Shown: one piece after another, positions 36,521 through 46,043 of the stretch
Position numbering within the stretch: the stretch's first letter is position 1
How the letters are laid out: every line of letters starts with the position of its first letter
Source: Asticcacaulis solisilvae
Lineage (GTDB): Bacteria; Pseudomonadota; Alphaproteobacteria; Caulobacterales; Caulobacteraceae
Assembly (NCBI RefSeq): GCF_017875235.1
Contig: NZ_JAGGMI010000002.1
Coordinates: 558,001 to 622,000, forward strand
Direction: 5' to 3'
Length of the DNA stretch: 64,000 bases
Position numbers and translations under genes: made by a program
The notes under the pieces: model-generated
What the model saw: only the letters and a program-made list of their open reading frames with translations
Told to the model about the DNA's origin: nothing
The model's database searches: none

Positions 36521-38764
36521 TCAGAAGGTCGCGCGCAGGGTGACCTGGTACAGCACGCCCGACTTTTCAGTTTCGACTTCGTATTCGTCGAGATCGTTGT
36601 TGACCCGGTTTTCCAGGATTTCGTCGATCGAATCGCCGTCGAACTTGCGGAAGGTCTCATCCTTGGACGCATTCAGGATGTTATGCGCCGACAGGCGGAC
36701 GACCCAGCGCTTGCCCAGGCGCTTTTCGAAGAAGGCTTCCAGGCTCGGCTCGTACTCCACCGTTGAGTCTTCGTCGAAGGCGTAGGCATAGCCGATGTCG
36801 CGGTCGTACAGGCTGGCGCCGAAACTGGAGTCGATCGAACGCAGGGTCTGGATGAAGCCGACATTGTAGACATAGCTCGGCTGGTTGTCGAAACGATGCT
36901 TGACGCCGGTGAACGGGTCGGTGATCTCGCTGTCCATCCAGGTATAGTTGAAGAACACGCCCGTATCCGGCATGCCCCAGCGGGTCAGCGGCGAGGAGAA
37001 GTCGAACTCGACGCCCCAGGTCTTGCCCTTGCCGATGTTGCGCGGCTGGTACAGGCGGAAGAGGTCGCCGTCATCCTCGACATCCTCGCCCGTGTTCACC
37101 AGCGAAACGACGTCCTCGATATCGCGGTAGAACAGGTTGACGCCGAAGATGCCCTGCTGCCCCAGACGGCGTTCATAGCCCGCGTCGATACCGAAGGCCT
37201 TCTCGTTCTTCAATGCCGGATTGCCGGCCAGCGCATCCTCGTCGGTCGGCTCCTCGGTCACTTCGTAAGGCGCCAGGAAGTCGAAATCCGGGCGGCGGAT
37301 CGTGCGGGCGAAGGACAGGCGGAACTGGTCGCTTTGCGTGGCGCGGTAGGTGAAGTGCAGCGAGGGCGCCAGTACGTTCTCGTCATAGCTTTCCGTACCA
37401 CCGTCGCTGGTCACCTCACGGTCGGTCATTTCATAGCGCAGGCCCGTGTCGATGGTCAGCTTGTCCGTCGGATAGAAGGTCATGCGGACGTAGGGCGCCG
37501 TGCGCTTTTCGGAAATGGCGTAAACAGCGCCCTCGGCCGGATCGGGTTCGTCCAGCTCGCCATCCTCGATGTCCCACTCGACCTCGGCGCCGTCACGATC
37601 CTTTTGCAGCAGGTCGGCGCCGAACTTCAGACGCCAGCCGTCGGTCTTGACGACGTAGGCCGCGCCGAACGACGTTTCCGTGTCCTCGATATCGGTCTTG
37701 GTATATTCGTCGAATTCCTGCTCGGTCAGGTCTTCTTCTTCGGTCACCCAGACGCTGGCCGCCGAGTCTTCCGTGAACCGGTTCCAGCCGGCGTCCAGCT
37801 GCAGCTTGCCCGGACCGACTTCGAACTCACCGTCGGCCTTCAGGGTGTAGGTCTTCTGCTTGATGCGTTCAGCCTGGATTTCGGCTTCTTCGAACGCTGT
37901 GCCGCCATCCTCATAGGTCAGCGAGGTTTCGTCCTCGTCACGGTCGGTGTCGACGGCAAAACCGCCGAAGCGGACGAAGCCGCCGCCGAAGCGGTGCGTC
38001 AGCTCGCCGTTCAGCGAAATGTCGGTGCCGTCGCGCGTGTCGTCCTGATACTCGATATTGTCAAGCTCGCCGCCCTCGGCGTCATAGCGCCACGACACCT
38101 TTTCCTTGGGGTTGCGGCGGCCCTGGTAATTGGCGCCGACCCACCAGCTGGTGGCGCTGTCACCGCCGGCATAGGCAAAAGCCCCCGACGGACGGACTTC
38201 GCCGTCTTCGTTGATCAGGCCGCCGATCTTGGCCAGGCCGCCCTTCAGCATCGCGCCGTCCTTGAGGATGACGTTCAGCGAGCCGGCCATGCCGTCCGAC
38301 GGCTGGTCGGCCGACGGGCTGCGGATGATTTCGATGCGATCGACCAGTTCCGCCGGGATGCGATCGACGAAGAAGGAACGATCCTTGCCGCCGCCAGGCG
38401 CGGCGCGGCCGTTGATCAGGACCTTGGTATAGCCGGCCGGCAGGCCGCGCATCGACACGCCGTCATATTCCAGCATGTCCGAGGTAAAGGTCACGCCCGG
38501 CACGCGCTTCAGCATTTCGCCGACCGAAACGGGCTCGAAACGCTGGAAATAGTCCTGCTTGTAAACCAGTGTGGGATTGTCCGTCGCCGCGCGGTCACGG
38601 AAGCGGATGCGGCCGGTGACGATAACCTCTGTCGTCGTCTCCTTGGCGGCCAGCTCAGTGCCCGTCGTCTGGGGGGCATCCTGGGCAAAGGCCGGAACGG
38701 CACAAGTTACCGCAATCAGCGGCAGGACGGCGACGCTCGCCGCCAGCGATTTCGACAATTTCAT
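36521..38764 (-). CDS. TonB-dependent outer-membrane receptor
   Basis: A 747-residue outer-membrane receptor with a signal peptide (cleavage near FAQDAPQT), a plug domain (about residues 55-165: GEMLKRVPGVTF, YDGVSMRGLPAGYTKVLINGRAAPGG, SADQPSDGMAGSLNVILKDG) and a 22-strand beta-barrel ending in the aromatic terminus VTLRATF. The TonB box is not obvious. It is transcribed divergently from a lipoprotein phytase gene 87 nt away, suggesting uptake of phytate, inositol phosphates or phosphate-bearing products. The acidic barrel loops (EEDLTEQEFDEYTKTD) are noteworthy for a putative phytate receptor, where basic residues would be expected. Confidence 0.93.
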   Translation of the reverse strand: MKLSKSLAASVAVLPLIAVTCAVPAFAQDAPQTTGTELAAKETTTEVIVTGRIRFRDRAATDNPTLVYKQDYFQRFEPVSVGEMLKRVPGVTFTSDMLEYDGVSMRGLPAGYTKVLINGRAAPGGGKDRSFFVDRIPAELVDRIEIIRSPSADQPSDGMAGSLNVILKDGAMLKGGLAKIGGLINEDGEVRPSGAFAYAGGDSATSWWVGANYQGRRNPKEKVSWRYDAEGGELDNIEYQDDTRDGTDISLNGELTHRFGGGFVRFGGFAVDTDRDEDETSLTYEDGGTAFEEAEIQAERIKQKTYTLKADGEFEVGPGKLQLDAGWNRFTEDSAASVWVTEEEDLTEQEFDEYTKTDIEDTETSFGAAYVVKTDGWRLKFGADLLQKDRDGAEVEWDIEDGELDEPDPAEGAVYAISEKRTAPYVRMTFYPTDKLTIDTGLRYEMTDREVTSDGGTESYDENVLAPSLHFTYRATQSDQFRLSFARTIRRPDFDFLAPYEVTEEPTDEDALAGNPALKNEKAFGIDAGYERRLGQQGIFGVNLFYRDIEDVVSLVNTGEDVEDDGDLFRLYQPRNIGKGKTWGVEFDFSSPLTRWGMPDTGVFFNYTWMDSEITDPFTGVKHRFDNQPSYVYNVGFIQTLRSIDSSFGASLYDRDIGYAYAFDEDSTVEYEPSLEAFFEKRLGKRWVVRLSAHNILNASKDETFRKFDGDSIDEILENRVNNDLDEYEVETEKSGVLYQVTLRATF

Positions 38765-38851
38765 TTAGTTCCCCTTTTTTGAAGAAAGATTGTAGAAGTC
38801 CCGGCGGAACTTGGTAAAGAAGCTCAGATGTGCTGTTAGGCGAGGAATGTG

Positions 38852-39937
38852 ATGGAATTGCAAAAAGTATTTAAAGCTTTTATGACAGTGACAATTGTGG
38901 CTTTATTGCCAGCCTGTCAGACTATACATTCGGAGCTGATTTCAGACTCGAAACTAGTCGCCAACGGAACCGGTACACCGGTCCAGGCCAGTGCCGAGAC
39001 CGCCGCCGTCGGCAGCAAGAATCTCGACAGCGCCGACGATCCCGAAGTGTGGGTCAATCCGGCCAATTCCGCCGACGCCCTGATCATCGCAACCGACAAG
39101 AAGGCCGGCCTCTATCTCTATGATATCGACGGCTCGGTCGCCGACTTCGTCGCCCATGGCCCGCTCAACAATGTTGACCTGCGCAATACTGCTGACGGCG
39201 CACTTGTCGCCGCCTCGGACCGCGTCAGGAACGGTGTCGCCCTGTTTCGCCTGACACCCGCGCGCAAGCTCGAAACCCTGGCCTTTTTGCCATTGGCGAC
39301 ATCCGAGGCCTATGGCTTCTGCATGGGCGTGGTCAAAGGCGCGACCGTCGTCGCGGTCATCGGCATCAATGGCGACGTCGCCATCGCCAGGCTCAACACC
39401 GCCGGCGGGTATTCCCTGTCGGACGAAAAGCGCTTCGCCGTCGGCTCGCAATCCGAAGGCTGCGTCATCGACGACCAGACCGGCCGGCTTTATGTCGGTG
39501 AAGAGGCCAAGGGCGTCTGGCAATACGATCTGAACGACTGGAACGCCGTCGGTGCCAATCGCGTCCAACTGGCTGCCGCCCCCTCGGATATGCTCAAGGC
39601 CGATGTCGAAGGCCTGACCATCCTGCGCGAAGGCACGAAGTCCTATCTGATCGCCTCGTCCCAGGGCGACAGCGCCTTTGCCGTCTGGCGAATCGATGGC
39701 GCCGCCCCCGTCGCGTCCGGCCGTTTCTCCGTCTATCCCGGCAACGGCATCGACGCGGTCACCGGCACCGACGGCGTGGCGGCGCTCGGCGGTCCGGTCG
39801 GACCTTATCCGAACGGCGTCGTGGTCATGCAGGACGATTCGGACACTGACGGTGAAGCGCCGACCTCGGCGCGCGTGAAGCAGAACTTCAAGATCGTCGA
39901 TTGGAATAACGTCAAGCAGGCCCTTAAGTTGGATTAA
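38852..39937 (+). CDS. Beta-propeller phytase, lipoprotein
   Basis: A 361-residue 3-phytase-type enzyme hydrolysing phytate (inositol hexakisphosphate) to release phosphate. The signal peptide ends in lipobox LPAC (Cys22), so it is an exported lipoprotein. Family motifs DDPEVWVNPANSADALIIATDKKAGLYLYDIDG (residues about 54-87, with Ca2+ ligands), NNVDLR, and SEGCVIDDQTGRLYVGEEAKGVW match the BPP family. GAGGA lies upstream; GTG 38849 is an alternative start one codon earlier. It is divergent from a TonB receptor, a pairing that suggests coordinated phytate use. Confidence 0.93.
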   Translation: MELQKVFKAFMTVTIVALLPACQTIHSELISDSKLVANGTGTPVQASAETAAVGSKNLDSADDPEVWVNPANSADALIIATDKKAGLYLYDIDGSVADFVAHGPLNNVDLRNTADGALVAASDRVRNGVALFRLTPARKLETLAFLPLATSEAYGFCMGVVKGATVVAVIGINGDVAIARLNTAGGYSLSDEKRFAVGSQSEGCVIDDQTGRLYVGEEAKGVWQYDLNDWNAVGANRVQLAAAPSDMLKADVEGLTILREGTKSYLIASSQGDSAFAVWRIDGAAPVASGRFSVYPGNGIDAVTGTDGVAALGGPVGPYPNGVVVMQDDSDTDGEAPTSARVKQNFKIVDWNNVKQALKLD

Positions 39938-39977
39938 GGGCCTCGGGCGAGGCGAGCGCATTCCGAAACGAAGTTCG

Positions 39978-40018
39978 GCGTAGCCAAAAGTGCGCAGCGG
40001 GTTTCGGATAAATACGCG
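39978..40018. repeat. Dispersed palindromic repeat, copy E (diverged)
   Basis: Outer arms GCGTA/TACGC and inner CCAAAAG/GTTTCGG around a loop with TGCGCAGCGG. The loop and inner-arm pattern matches copies A and B, while the outer arms differ but remain complementary. It lies between convergent phytase and proC genes. Confidence 0.6.
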
Positions 40019-40024
40019 AAAGAA

Positions 40025-40045
40025 GAAGGGTCCGAAGGACCCTTC
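40025..40045. terminator. Hairpin between phytase and proC
   Basis: A perfect 9-bp stem GAAGGGTCC with loop GAA and GGACCCTTC. On the minus strand it is followed by a T/C-rich run; it probably terminates proC and may also act on the plus strand, where no clear T run follows. Confidence 0.6.
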
Positions 40046-40055
40046 ACCCAAAAGT

Positions 40056-40856
40056 TTAGCCGAGTTCTTTGGACCGCTTGTGCGCGGCTTGCACAGCCTC
40101 GAGAATAAGCTCATCGAGGCCATTGCCTGGCGCGCACAGCACGTTCAAAGCCGCCTCCGTCGTCCCGCCGGGCGACGCCACCTTCTTGATCAGGTCGTCG
40201 GGCTCTTCGCCGGTCGAGTCCAGCAGACGCGCCGCCGAGATCAGCGTCCCCCGCGCCAGGTCGCGCGCATGGCCGTAGGACAGGCCAGTCGCCCGGCCAG
40301 CTTTTTCAAGCGACCGCACGAAGGCATAGACATAGGCCGGCCCCGAGCCCGACACCGCCGTGGCCGAATCGATCTGCGCCTCGTCCTTTAGAACCACCGT
40401 CGACGCCATCGGCTGGAACAGGCCGCACGCCGCGTCCAGCGCCCTCGGGCTGTCCGCAAAGATACTGGCCACACCCTTGCCGGTCGCCACACCCGTCGTC
40501 GGCATGACCCGCGCGATGGCGTGGCCCTCGAACGCCTGTTGCAGCGATGGGATCTGCACGCCCGCCATGACCGACACCAGCACGGCTTCGGCATTCAGAT
40601 TGCCACGCAGAATCTGAGCCACAGCGTGCCAGCCCTGCGGCTTGACCGCCAGGATGATCGTGCCGGCGGCCTTCCACTGGTCCGGCTGCGGGTTCAGCTT
40701 TGCGCCGTCCGCCGCCCATCCTTGAGCTTCCTCACCCGGCTTCAGGTCCAGGATCATCATGTCCGCGGGCTGGACGTGCCCGCCAATACGCATGCCCTTG
40801 AGCATGGAAGAACCCAGCGCGCCCGCGCCGATGAGAAGAATAGGTTTTGGCAGCAT
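40056..40856 (-). CDS. proC: Pyrroline-5-carboxylate reductase
   Basis: A 266-residue NAD(P)H-dependent enzyme making proline from pyrroline-5-carboxylate. N-terminal Rossmann motif PILLIGAGALGSSMLKGM (residues 4-21); family C-terminal signature GGTTEAALNVL and the ATAVSGSGPAYVYAFV segment. Start at 40856. The YbjN gene ends 2 nt upstream, so proC is the last of three minus-strand genes (UbiK-like, YbjN, proC), a grouping probably cotranscribed. Confidence 0.94.
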   Translation of the reverse strand: MLPKPILLIGAGALGSSMLKGMRIGGHVQPADMMILDLKPGEEAQGWAADGAKLNPQPDQWKAAGTIILAVKPQGWHAVAQILRGNLNAEAVLVSVMAGVQIPSLQQAFEGHAIARVMPTTGVATGKGVASIFADSPRALDAACGLFQPMASTVVLKDEAQIDSATAVSGSGPAYVYAFVRSLEKAGRATGLSYGHARDLARGTLISAARLLDSTGEEPDDLIKKVASPGGTTEAALNVLCAPGNGLDELILEAVQAAHKRSKELG

Positions 40857-40858
40857 GC

Positions 40859-41425
40859 TCAGGCCTCGCCCCGCGTCTCGAACAGGCAGGCGGCAAAGGC
40901 ATCCCGGGCCGTTTCCACGCCCTTGAACCAGAAGTCGAAGGCCGGATAGAAGCGGTCGACCGCCTCGGCGGCGCTGTTGATCATGTGTGCGCTGGATGTC
41001 ACCGAAGCGCGTTCGATCGGATTGAGCGCGACCGTGTGGCGGAAGACGATGTCATAGGCGCCCATGCCGGCCTTTTCGGTGCCGGCCGGCGTCTCGGCCT
41101 CGGCGTCTCGGAAGACCTCGAAGTGGCCGAACCAGACGTGCTGGTTGACCAGGGCCAGCAGTTCGTAAAGGCCCGGCAGGCGGTCCGGCGTCAGCGCGCG
41201 GCCGGCGCCGGTTTCGACGTCCAGCGAGCAGCACAGTTGCAGGCACTCACCTTCCGGCCGCCACGAGAACCACATTTCGTAGGTGCGCCAGTCACCGCTC
41301 AGCGCGAAGCCGAGATCGCCTTCCGGCGTACGTTCGAATTCAAGCCCTTCCTCGGCGAGGATGGATTCCACCATATCGAGCGGATCGAAGGCGGCATCGC
41401 TGTCATAGGCCTGGGGGGTATTCAT
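40859..41425 (-). CDS. YbjN domain-containing protein
   Basis: A 188-residue soluble protein of the YbjN family (PF10722), whose fold resembles type III secretion chaperones. Visible family features are an N-terminal LDMVESILAEEGLEFERT, the strand pattern LGFALSGDWRTYEMWFSW, and LVNQHVWFGHFEVF. The function of the family is poorly defined; in E. coli ybjN affects motility and stress. It is flanked by the UbiK-like gene (11 nt) and proC (2 nt). Confidence 0.85.
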   Translation of the reverse strand: MNTPQAYDSDAAFDPLDMVESILAEEGLEFERTPEGDLGFALSGDWRTYEMWFSWRPEGECLQLCCSLDVETGAGRALTPDRLPGLYELLALVNQHVWFGHFEVFRDAEAETPAGTEKAGMGAYDIVFRHTVALNPIERASVTSSAHMINSAAEAVDRFYPAFDFWFKGVETARDAFAACLFETRGEA

Positions 41426-41436
41426 GATAGTCCTTA

Positions 41437-41694
41437 TCAGATGGACGGGTCGGCGGCGGTCTTGGCCTTGGCCGTCTTTGCGCCCTTGAGCGCGGCAATT
41501 TCTTCACGGAGCGCGGTGATTTCAGCCCTCAGCGCGTCCAGCTCGTCACGGCGCACCAGGTCCATGTCCGCCACGAAACGGTCGGCCTGGGCCCGGAAGG
41601 CCGCCTTGGCCTCGTCGCCCGCGGCCTGGGCCAGGCCCATCGCGGAAGTGGTCAGCTTGGCCATTTCGTCAAAGAACGGATGCTGGCTTTGCAT
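41437..41694 (-). CDS. UbiK-like accessory factor (BMFP family)
   Basis: An 85-residue protein with an N-terminal amphipathic region (NPFFDEMAKLTTSAMGLAQAAG-like) and a C-terminal coiled coil with heptads (ELDALRAEITALREEIAAL), then a Lys/Ala-rich tail. This layout matches the UbiK/YqiC/BMFP family, which in E. coli helps the aerobic ubiquinone biosynthesis complex and binds membranes. It heads the UbiK-YbjN-proC group and is divergent from lgt across 176 nt that show no other gene. Confidence 0.8.
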   Translation of the reverse strand: MQSQHPFFDEMAKLTTSAMGLAQAAGDEAKAAFRAQADRFVADMDLVRRDELDALRAEITALREEIAALKGAKTAKAKTAADPSI

Positions 41695-41870
41695 GGGGAA
41701 GCTCTCCTGCCGAACGCTTTGTCACGCTTTCAATATAATGTCTTATAGGCCATATCGCGCGTGCAACAAAGTTTTTCATGATTCTTGCCGCCGTCAGCGC
41801 GAATTTGTCGCGACGGCGACAAATGAAGTTGATAAAAACGCCACACGCAAACTCAGGAGACCGGGGCATC

Positions 41871-42797
41871 ATGACACTGCGCTTGCCGGACATCGATCCG
41901 GTCATCTTCCACGTCGGCCCGCTGGCCATCCGCTGGTACGCCCTGGCCTATGTCGCGGGCATTGTGCTCGGCTGGCTCTACGCCGGCAAGCTGTTACGTA
42001 AAGCCGAGCTGTGGCCGAACGGCAAACCTCCGGTCACGTCTGACCAGATCGATGACCTGATCCTGTGGCTCACCGGAGGCGTCATCCTGGGCGGCCGCAT
42101 CGGTTATATCCTGGCCTACGATGCGTCGATCATCTGGAAGGACCCCATACAAGTGCTGCAAATCTGGAACGGCGGCATGGCCTTCCACGGCGGCTTCCTG
42201 GGCGTTGTGGTCGCGACCATCCTGTGGGCGCGTTCCAATCGCTTCACCCTGCCCCAGATGCTCAACCTCGGCGACCTGATGGCCATGGCGGCGCCGATCG
42301 GCCTTTTTCTCGGCCGCATCGCCAACTTTATTAATGGCGAGCTGTGGGGCCGGCCCACCGACGCGCCGTGGGGCATGGTCTTCTGTAACAAACATGTCCT
42401 CCAGCAATATAATGGCGTCTGCCCTGCCGGCGAAGTCGCGCGCCACCCCAGCCAGCTTTACGAAGCCTTGGGCGAAGGCCTGCTGCTGTTCGCGCTTGCC
42501 TGGTTGCTGGCCTTCCGCCTGAAGAAACTGCACAAGCCCGGCATGATCATGGGCGTGTTTATCGCCGGTTACGGCATTATCCGCATTCTTTTGGAAAGCG
42601 TCCGCAATCCCGACGCCCAGATGCTGCCCTTCTTCAAGGAAGTCGTCACTATGGGCACCCTCCTGTCCCTGCCCATGGTCGCCGCAGGCGCCTGGCTGAT
42701 CTGGCGCGCCCACAAGACGCCGACACCTGAGCCCGAGCCTGTCAAGGTCACCGACGATGAGACGCCCACTCCGGCCGACAACGGCACGGCGGCCTGA
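41871..42797 (+). CDS. lgt: Prolipoprotein diacylglyceryl transferase
   Basis: A 308-residue inner-membrane enzyme that transfers diacylglycerol from phosphatidylglycerol to the lipobox cysteine of prelipoproteins. Seven helices are expected and the Lgt signature GRIANFINGELWGRPTDAPWG is present, as are HPSQLYEAL and the N-terminal AIRWYALAYVAGI. AGGAGA lies 10 nt upstream of the ATG. A 25-residue C-terminal tail rich in Pro/Thr/Glu (PTPEPEPVK) is extra. The midA gene begins 3 nt downstream. Lgt is needed for the several lipoproteins seen in this window. Confidence 0.94.
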   Translation: MTLRLPDIDPVIFHVGPLAIRWYALAYVAGIVLGWLYAGKLLRKAELWPNGKPPVTSDQIDDLILWLTGGVILGGRIGYILAYDASIIWKDPIQVLQIWNGGMAFHGGFLGVVVATILWARSNRFTLPQMLNLGDLMAMAAPIGLFLGRIANFINGELWGRPTDAPWGMVFCNKHVLQQYNGVCPAGEVARHPSQLYEALGEGLLLFALAWLLAFRLKKLHKPGMIMGVFIAGYGIIRILLESVRNPDAQMLPFFKEVVTMGTLLSLPMVAAGAWLIWRAHKTPTPEPEPVKVTDDETPTPADNGTAA

Positions 42798-42800
42798 ACC

Positions 42801-43868
42801 TTGAGTCTGAAGCAAAGGCTGATCGAACAGATCACACTGGAAGGTCCGATCAGCGTCGCCGACTATATGGCGCGGTGCCTGTTAGATCCGATTGACGGCT
42901 ATTACACGCGACGCCCCGGGCTTGGCGCCGACGGCGACTTCATCACCGCGCCCATGGTGTCGCAGATGTTCGGCGAAATGATCGGCGTTTGGGTCGCTGA
43001 AACCTGGACGGCGATGGGGTCGCCCCCGTTCCGGCTGGTCGAAATCGGCGGCGGCGACGGCACACTGATGAGCGATATCCTGCGCGTCACGGCGCGTGTG
43101 CCAGGCCTCAAGACGTCGGCCCGGATTACAATGGTCGAGCCCTCCCCCGTTTTGCGCGCCCGGCAGGCCACGGCCGTACCCGACGCCGAGTTCCTGCCCG
43201 TCGTCGAAGCCTTGCCGGATGACCTGCCGCTGATCATCGTCGCCAATGAAGTCCTCGACTGCCTGCCGGCGCGCCAATACGTACGCGTCAACGACGGCTG
43301 GCATGAGCGTATGGTCGGCGTGCGCGCAGGCGTGCTGGTTTTTGGTTTGGCGCCAGAAAAATCCGAACTTCCGGAAATATCGAATTGCAATGACGGCGAT
43401 CTTTTTGAATATAGCCCCGAGCAGGTCCGCTTTACACGCACCCTGTGCGATAAGCTGAAGGCGAACAGCGGCGCGGCCCTGCTGATCGACTATGGCCGGG
43501 CACACACCGAGCCTGGCGACACACTCCAGGCGCTCCACCGCCACCAGAAACACGATCCGCTCGCAGCCCCAGGCGACCACGACTTGACGGTTTGGGCCGA
43601 CTTCCCTGCGGTCGCGGCCGCTGCGGCTCGCGCCAGCATCACGACATCGAACATCACGCCTCAAGCCGCGTTTCTCCGGTACATGGGCATAGACGCACGG
43701 CTGGAAGCGCTCAAGGCGTCCAACCCATCTCAAGCGGACAAGCTCCAGCGGCAATACGACCGCCTTGTCGCTCCCGACCAGATGGGCGAACTGTTCAAAG
43801 TCCTGGCCTTCGCTTATCCGGCGTCAATTCCCCTCATCGGACTTGAAGCGGAAGTCCCGGGCTCGTAA
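42801..43868 (+). CDS. MidA/NDUFAF7-type SAM-dependent methyltransferase
   Basis: A 355-residue class I methyltransferase of the MidA/DUF185 family; the mitochondrial relative NDUFAF7 methylates an arginine of complex I. It has the N-terminal ISVADYMARCLLDPIDGYYTRRPGLGADGDFITAP typical of the family and a SAM site LVEIGGGDGTLM (usual consensus has Gly-Pro-Gly-Arg/Gly here, so GGGDG is a variant). ANEVLDCLPARQYV and LIDYG follow. It uses a TTG start (42801), 3 nt after lgt, with no other ATG giving the conserved N-terminus. Confidence 0.88.
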   Translation: MSLKQRLIEQITLEGPISVADYMARCLLDPIDGYYTRRPGLGADGDFITAPMVSQMFGEMIGVWVAETWTAMGSPPFRLVEIGGGDGTLMSDILRVTARVPGLKTSARITMVEPSPVLRARQATAVPDAEFLPVVEALPDDLPLIIVANEVLDCLPARQYVRVNDGWHERMVGVRAGVLVFGLAPEKSELPEISNCNDGDLFEYSPEQVRFTRTLCDKLKANSGAALLIDYGRAHTEPGDTLQALHRHQKHDPLAAPGDHDLTVWADFPAVAAAAARASITTSNITPQAAFLRYMGIDARLEALKASNPSQADKLQRQYDRLVAPDQMGELFKVLAFAYPASIPLIGLEAEVPGS

Positions 43869-44033
43869 AAGGCCCCACCACCGCATCTCGCCCGTGCAGG
43901 CACGGGTCTCGTGCGGTCCCCCTCCCCATCGCTGCGCGACAGGGAGGACTAACTGAGCGTTTCCCCTTCTTATTCCTCCCCATGCCAATGGGGAGGGGGA
44001 CCGCGCCCGGAGGGCGTGGTGGTGGGGGCCTTT
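43868..44033. repeat. 166-nt inverted repeat between midA and pgeF
   Basis: The outer ends AAAGGCCCC-ACCACC and GGTGGTGGGGGCCTTT pair, and inside them 15-nt segments at 43915-43929 (GGTCCCCCTCCCCAT) and 43988-44002 pair perfectly. A third segment at 43975-43983 (CCTCCCCAT) can instead pair with 43988-43996 as a perfect 9-bp hairpin with GCCA loop, so two exclusive folds exist. It resembles GGTCCCCCTCCCC-type repeats that I recall from Caulobacterales genomes (not searched). Confidence 0.85.
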
Positions 44034-44046
44034 GACAGGTGCCGAT

Positions 44047-44823
44047 ATGACTCTGCCTCCCCGCATTCTCCACCCCCTGCTTGACCTCCCGGGCATCCAG
44101 CACGGCTTCTTCACGCGCCGCGGCGGTGTCTCCGAAGGCATATATGACAGCCTGAACATTGGCCAGGGCTCCAAGGACGATCCCGACGCCGTCACTGAAA
44201 ACCGCCGGCGCGTGGCTGCCGCCTTCGACCGCCCGTCCGCCCACCTGCTCAGCCTCTACCAGGTCCATTCCAACATCGCCCGCGAGGTCAACGGGCCATG
44301 GACCGAGGATCGTCCCGAAGCCGATGGCCTGGTCACCACCACGCCCGGCCTGATCCTGTCGGCCCTGTCCGCCGACTGCTCGCCGATCCTGTTCGCCGAT
44401 CCGCAAAACCGCGTCATCGGCTCATGCCATGCCGGCTGGAAGGGCGCGCTCAACGGCATGATCGAAGCCACGCTAGACCTGATGCAGGCCAGGGGCGCCA
44501 GGCTCAACGAAATCCGCTGCGTCATCGGCCCGTGTATCGCGCAAGCCTCCTATGAGGTCGGTGCCGACTATGCCGAAACCTTCGCGAACGCCGATCCCGA
44601 CAGCCCGGCCTTCTTCGTCCCGGGCGCGTCGCCTGACAAGCGCATGTTCGACCTGCCGGGCTACTGCCTGATGCGCGTCAAGCGCGCCGGCGTCCTCCTG
44701 GCGGCCACGACCGGCCACGACACGCGCGCCGATGCATCGCTCTTCTTCTCCAATCGCCGCGCCTTCCTGAACGGAGAACCGGATTACGGCCGGCTGATTT
44801 CCTGCATAATGCTCCGAGCATGA
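44047..44823 (+). CDS. pgeF: Peptidoglycan editing factor PgeF (laccase-domain protein)
   Basis: A 258-residue multicopper-oxidase-fold protein (YfiH/DUF152). PgeF prevents wrong amino acids entering peptidoglycan precursors. The three metal ligands are visible: His74 (YQVHS), Cys111 (LSADCSPI) and His128 (SCHAGWKG), with the N-terminal HGFFTRRGGVSEG. ATG at 44047 is preferred over TTG 44032. It follows midA after the inverted repeat and precedes prs by 159 nt. Confidence 0.92.
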   Translation: MTLPPRILHPLLDLPGIQHGFFTRRGGVSEGIYDSLNIGQGSKDDPDAVTENRRRVAAAFDRPSAHLLSLYQVHSNIAREVNGPWTEDRPEADGLVTTTPGLILSALSADCSPILFADPQNRVIGSCHAGWKGALNGMIEATLDLMQARGARLNEIRCVIGPCIAQASYEVGADYAETFANADPDSPAFFVPGASPDKRMFDLPGYCLMRVKRAGVLLAATTGHDTRADASLFFSNRRAFLNGEPDYGRLISCIMLRA

Positions 44824-44925
44824 AATTCTCCGTCGTATGACAATTTAACCTTGAACCTGTAAACTCGCCTGCTAAAAGCCGGGCTCTATGCGCTCAGAGG
44901 CCGCGCAGGCTCCTCGCATTAGCTC

Positions 44926-44961
44926 GGGCGGGCGTCGCCCTTGCCAAACCTGTCGGTTTGG
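44926..44961 (+). other. Two-hairpin leader upstream of prs
   Basis: GGGCG/CGCCC (44926-44930 with 44936-44940) and CCAAACC-TGTC-GGTTTGG (44944-44961) lie 20-55 nt before the prs start codon, with no T run. They could be a structured 5' leader or a decayed terminator of pgeF. No known riboswitch is recognised. Confidence 0.4.
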
Positions 44962-44982
44962 AAGCTCTAGGGATTTTGTAAA

Positions 44983-45918
<936 letters not shown>

Positions 45919-46000
45919 CGCGGCGAGATATGGCGCTTGTAAAAATAGCGTCTTTTCCATCTTGTAAACTTATTGCGTGTTCCTTCTGGACGTGCTGATT

Positions 46001-46043
46001 TAAAGCGCCGGCAAAGGTCAAAAGCCTTAATTTCGGCGCTTTA
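46001..46043. terminator. Inverted repeat downstream of prs
   Basis: TAAAGCGCCG pairs with CGGCGCTTTA around an inner AAGG/CCTT. It is symmetrical, with a short T-rich end rather than a T run, so it is a weak terminator candidate or a small repeat. A second hairpin CGGCGCG-GCAT-CGCGCCG follows at 46070-46087 before the lipoprotein gene. Confidence 0.45.

Noticed and set aside
36896-38782. Plus-strand frame of 628 codons antisense to the TonB receptor
   Set aside because: The receptor on the minus strand has plug, barrel and C-terminal aromatic residue; the antisense translation matches nothing.
38878-38888. CTGTCATAAAA on the minus strand, like a Pho-box half-site near the phytase/receptor divergent region
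   Set aside because: It lies inside the phytase coding region and the second half-site does not match; not enough to claim PhoB control.
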